This document shows positions 13,098 through 13,373 of a DNA stretch of 13,373 nt, one piece after another. Position numbers and translations under genes: made by a program. Position 1 is the stretch's first letter; every line of letters starts with the position of its first letter. Below the pieces are notes generated by a model, which saw nothing but the letters and a program-made list of their open reading frames with translations, ran no database searches and was not told the origin of the DNA. This DNA is from Burkholderiales bacterium (GTDB lineage: Bacteria > Pseudomonadota > Gammaproteobacteria > Burkholderiales > Burkholderiaceae_F). The stretch covers positions 1 through 13,373 of the forward strand of contig JAJTHJ010000006.1 of assembly GCA_021298875.1 (NCBI GenBank), read 5' to 3'.

Positions 13098-13373
13098 TGA
13101 CCTGCCCCCCGCCAGCCGTACCGAGGTAAAGGAGAGAGTGTCCGCCACCCTGGAGAATGGCGGCCGTGAGAAAGAGCCGATACACGGAAGGGCAGATCAT
13201 TGGGTTCCTCAAGCAGGCCGAAGCGGGGCTGCCGGTGAAGGAGATGTGCCGCAAGGGCGGCTTCAGCGAAGCCACGTTCTACAAGTGGCGCGCCAAGTTC
13301 GGCGGCATGGATGTTCTGGTTGAGTATTTCCCCGACAGTCGGGTCTTCTGGGGCGGTGCAGTTTAGGCGGTCA
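13098..13373 (+). mobile_element. IS3-family (IS407-like) insertion sequence, partial or internally deleted
   Basis: The left end TGACCTGCCCCCCGCC begins at 13098, and an IS3-type orfA starts 59 bp inside. After the GGMDV of OrfA (about 13313) the sequence no longer matches the family. The window ends ...GGCGGTCA, whose complement TGACCGCC weakly mirrors the left end. This would fit a small deletion derivative ending at the window edge, or a second insertion. Confidence 0.6.
13157..13366 (+). pseudogene. IS3-family OrfA (HTH transposase subunit), truncated
   Basis: Residues 5-53 are a typical IS407-group OrfA: RKSRYTEGQIIGFLKQAEAG, VKEMCRKGGFSEATFYKWRA and KFGGMDV, which form the DNA-binding helix-turn-helix. 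Normal OrfA (about 85-90 residues) continues with a leucine zipper (EARRLKxLEDEN type). Here it is replaced by LVEYFPDSRVFWGGAV and a TAG. OrfB is absent. A GTG at 13166 (reading MRKSRY) could be the true start instead of the ATG at 13157. Confidence 0.75.

Noticed and set aside
1..13373. CRISPR arrays, tRNA or rRNA genes
   Set aside because: No regularly spaced repeats and no tRNA- or rRNA-like sequence was found on reading. The only repeats are the porin-flanking pair, the 28-bp tandem and the IS ends.

Overview
The window is very GC-rich and its proteins look like those of a Gram-negative betaproteobacterium (Rhodocyclales/Burkholderiales type). This rests on the style of the SYLF lipoprotein-like protein, the OPT transporter, the DUF4123 type VI adaptor, the outer-membrane porin and the IS families. 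No rRNA or tRNA fixes the taxonomy.

Left part, 1-1850 (minus strand): the remains of a type VI secretion (T6SS) effector locus. A DUF4123 adaptor gene overlaps a polymorphic toxin gene by its stop codon. The toxin gene is cut by an IS5-family element whose transposase runs off the left edge. The IS end lies directly against a YTAR-type target (CTAA). The adaptor gene also seems to have lost its first 21 codons to an amber stop.

Middle part, 2038-8909: mostly intact chromosomal genes. A FabH-like ketoacyl synthase is followed by a diiron ferritin-like protein with acyl-ACP-desaturase-type motifs, probably one lipid-modification unit. Facing them are a GH46-type chitosanase with a peptidoglycan-binding tail and an OPT-family transporter. 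Divergent from the transporter is a secreted SYLF/Ysc84 protein with a strong terminator. Next comes a two-gene unit of unknown function: a 98-residue protein and an eight-cysteine protein.

Right part, 9084-13373: an accessory zone full of broken genes and mobile DNA. It holds an orphan HigA antitoxin with a probable 5' frameshift, then a porin gene bracketed by about 66-bp direct repeats and interrupted by an amber codon. These are followed by the 3' end of an IS110-family transposase with a long non-coding tail, a structured attC-like hairpin, a secreted OB-fold (YgiW/YdeI type) protein, an internally deleted IS1380-family element with both terminal repeats, a low-GC gene fragment, and an IS3-family (IS407-like) orfA fragment at the right edge.

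Both window ends lie in IS elements, as expected of a contig broken at repeats. Three genes carry in-frame TAG codons followed by recognisable coding sequence. Several intact genes also end in TAG, so decay is more likely than recoding. The strongest leads are the IS-disarmed T6SS toxin, the direct-repeat-bracketed porin, the uncharacterised cysteine-rich operon and the FabH plus diiron pair.
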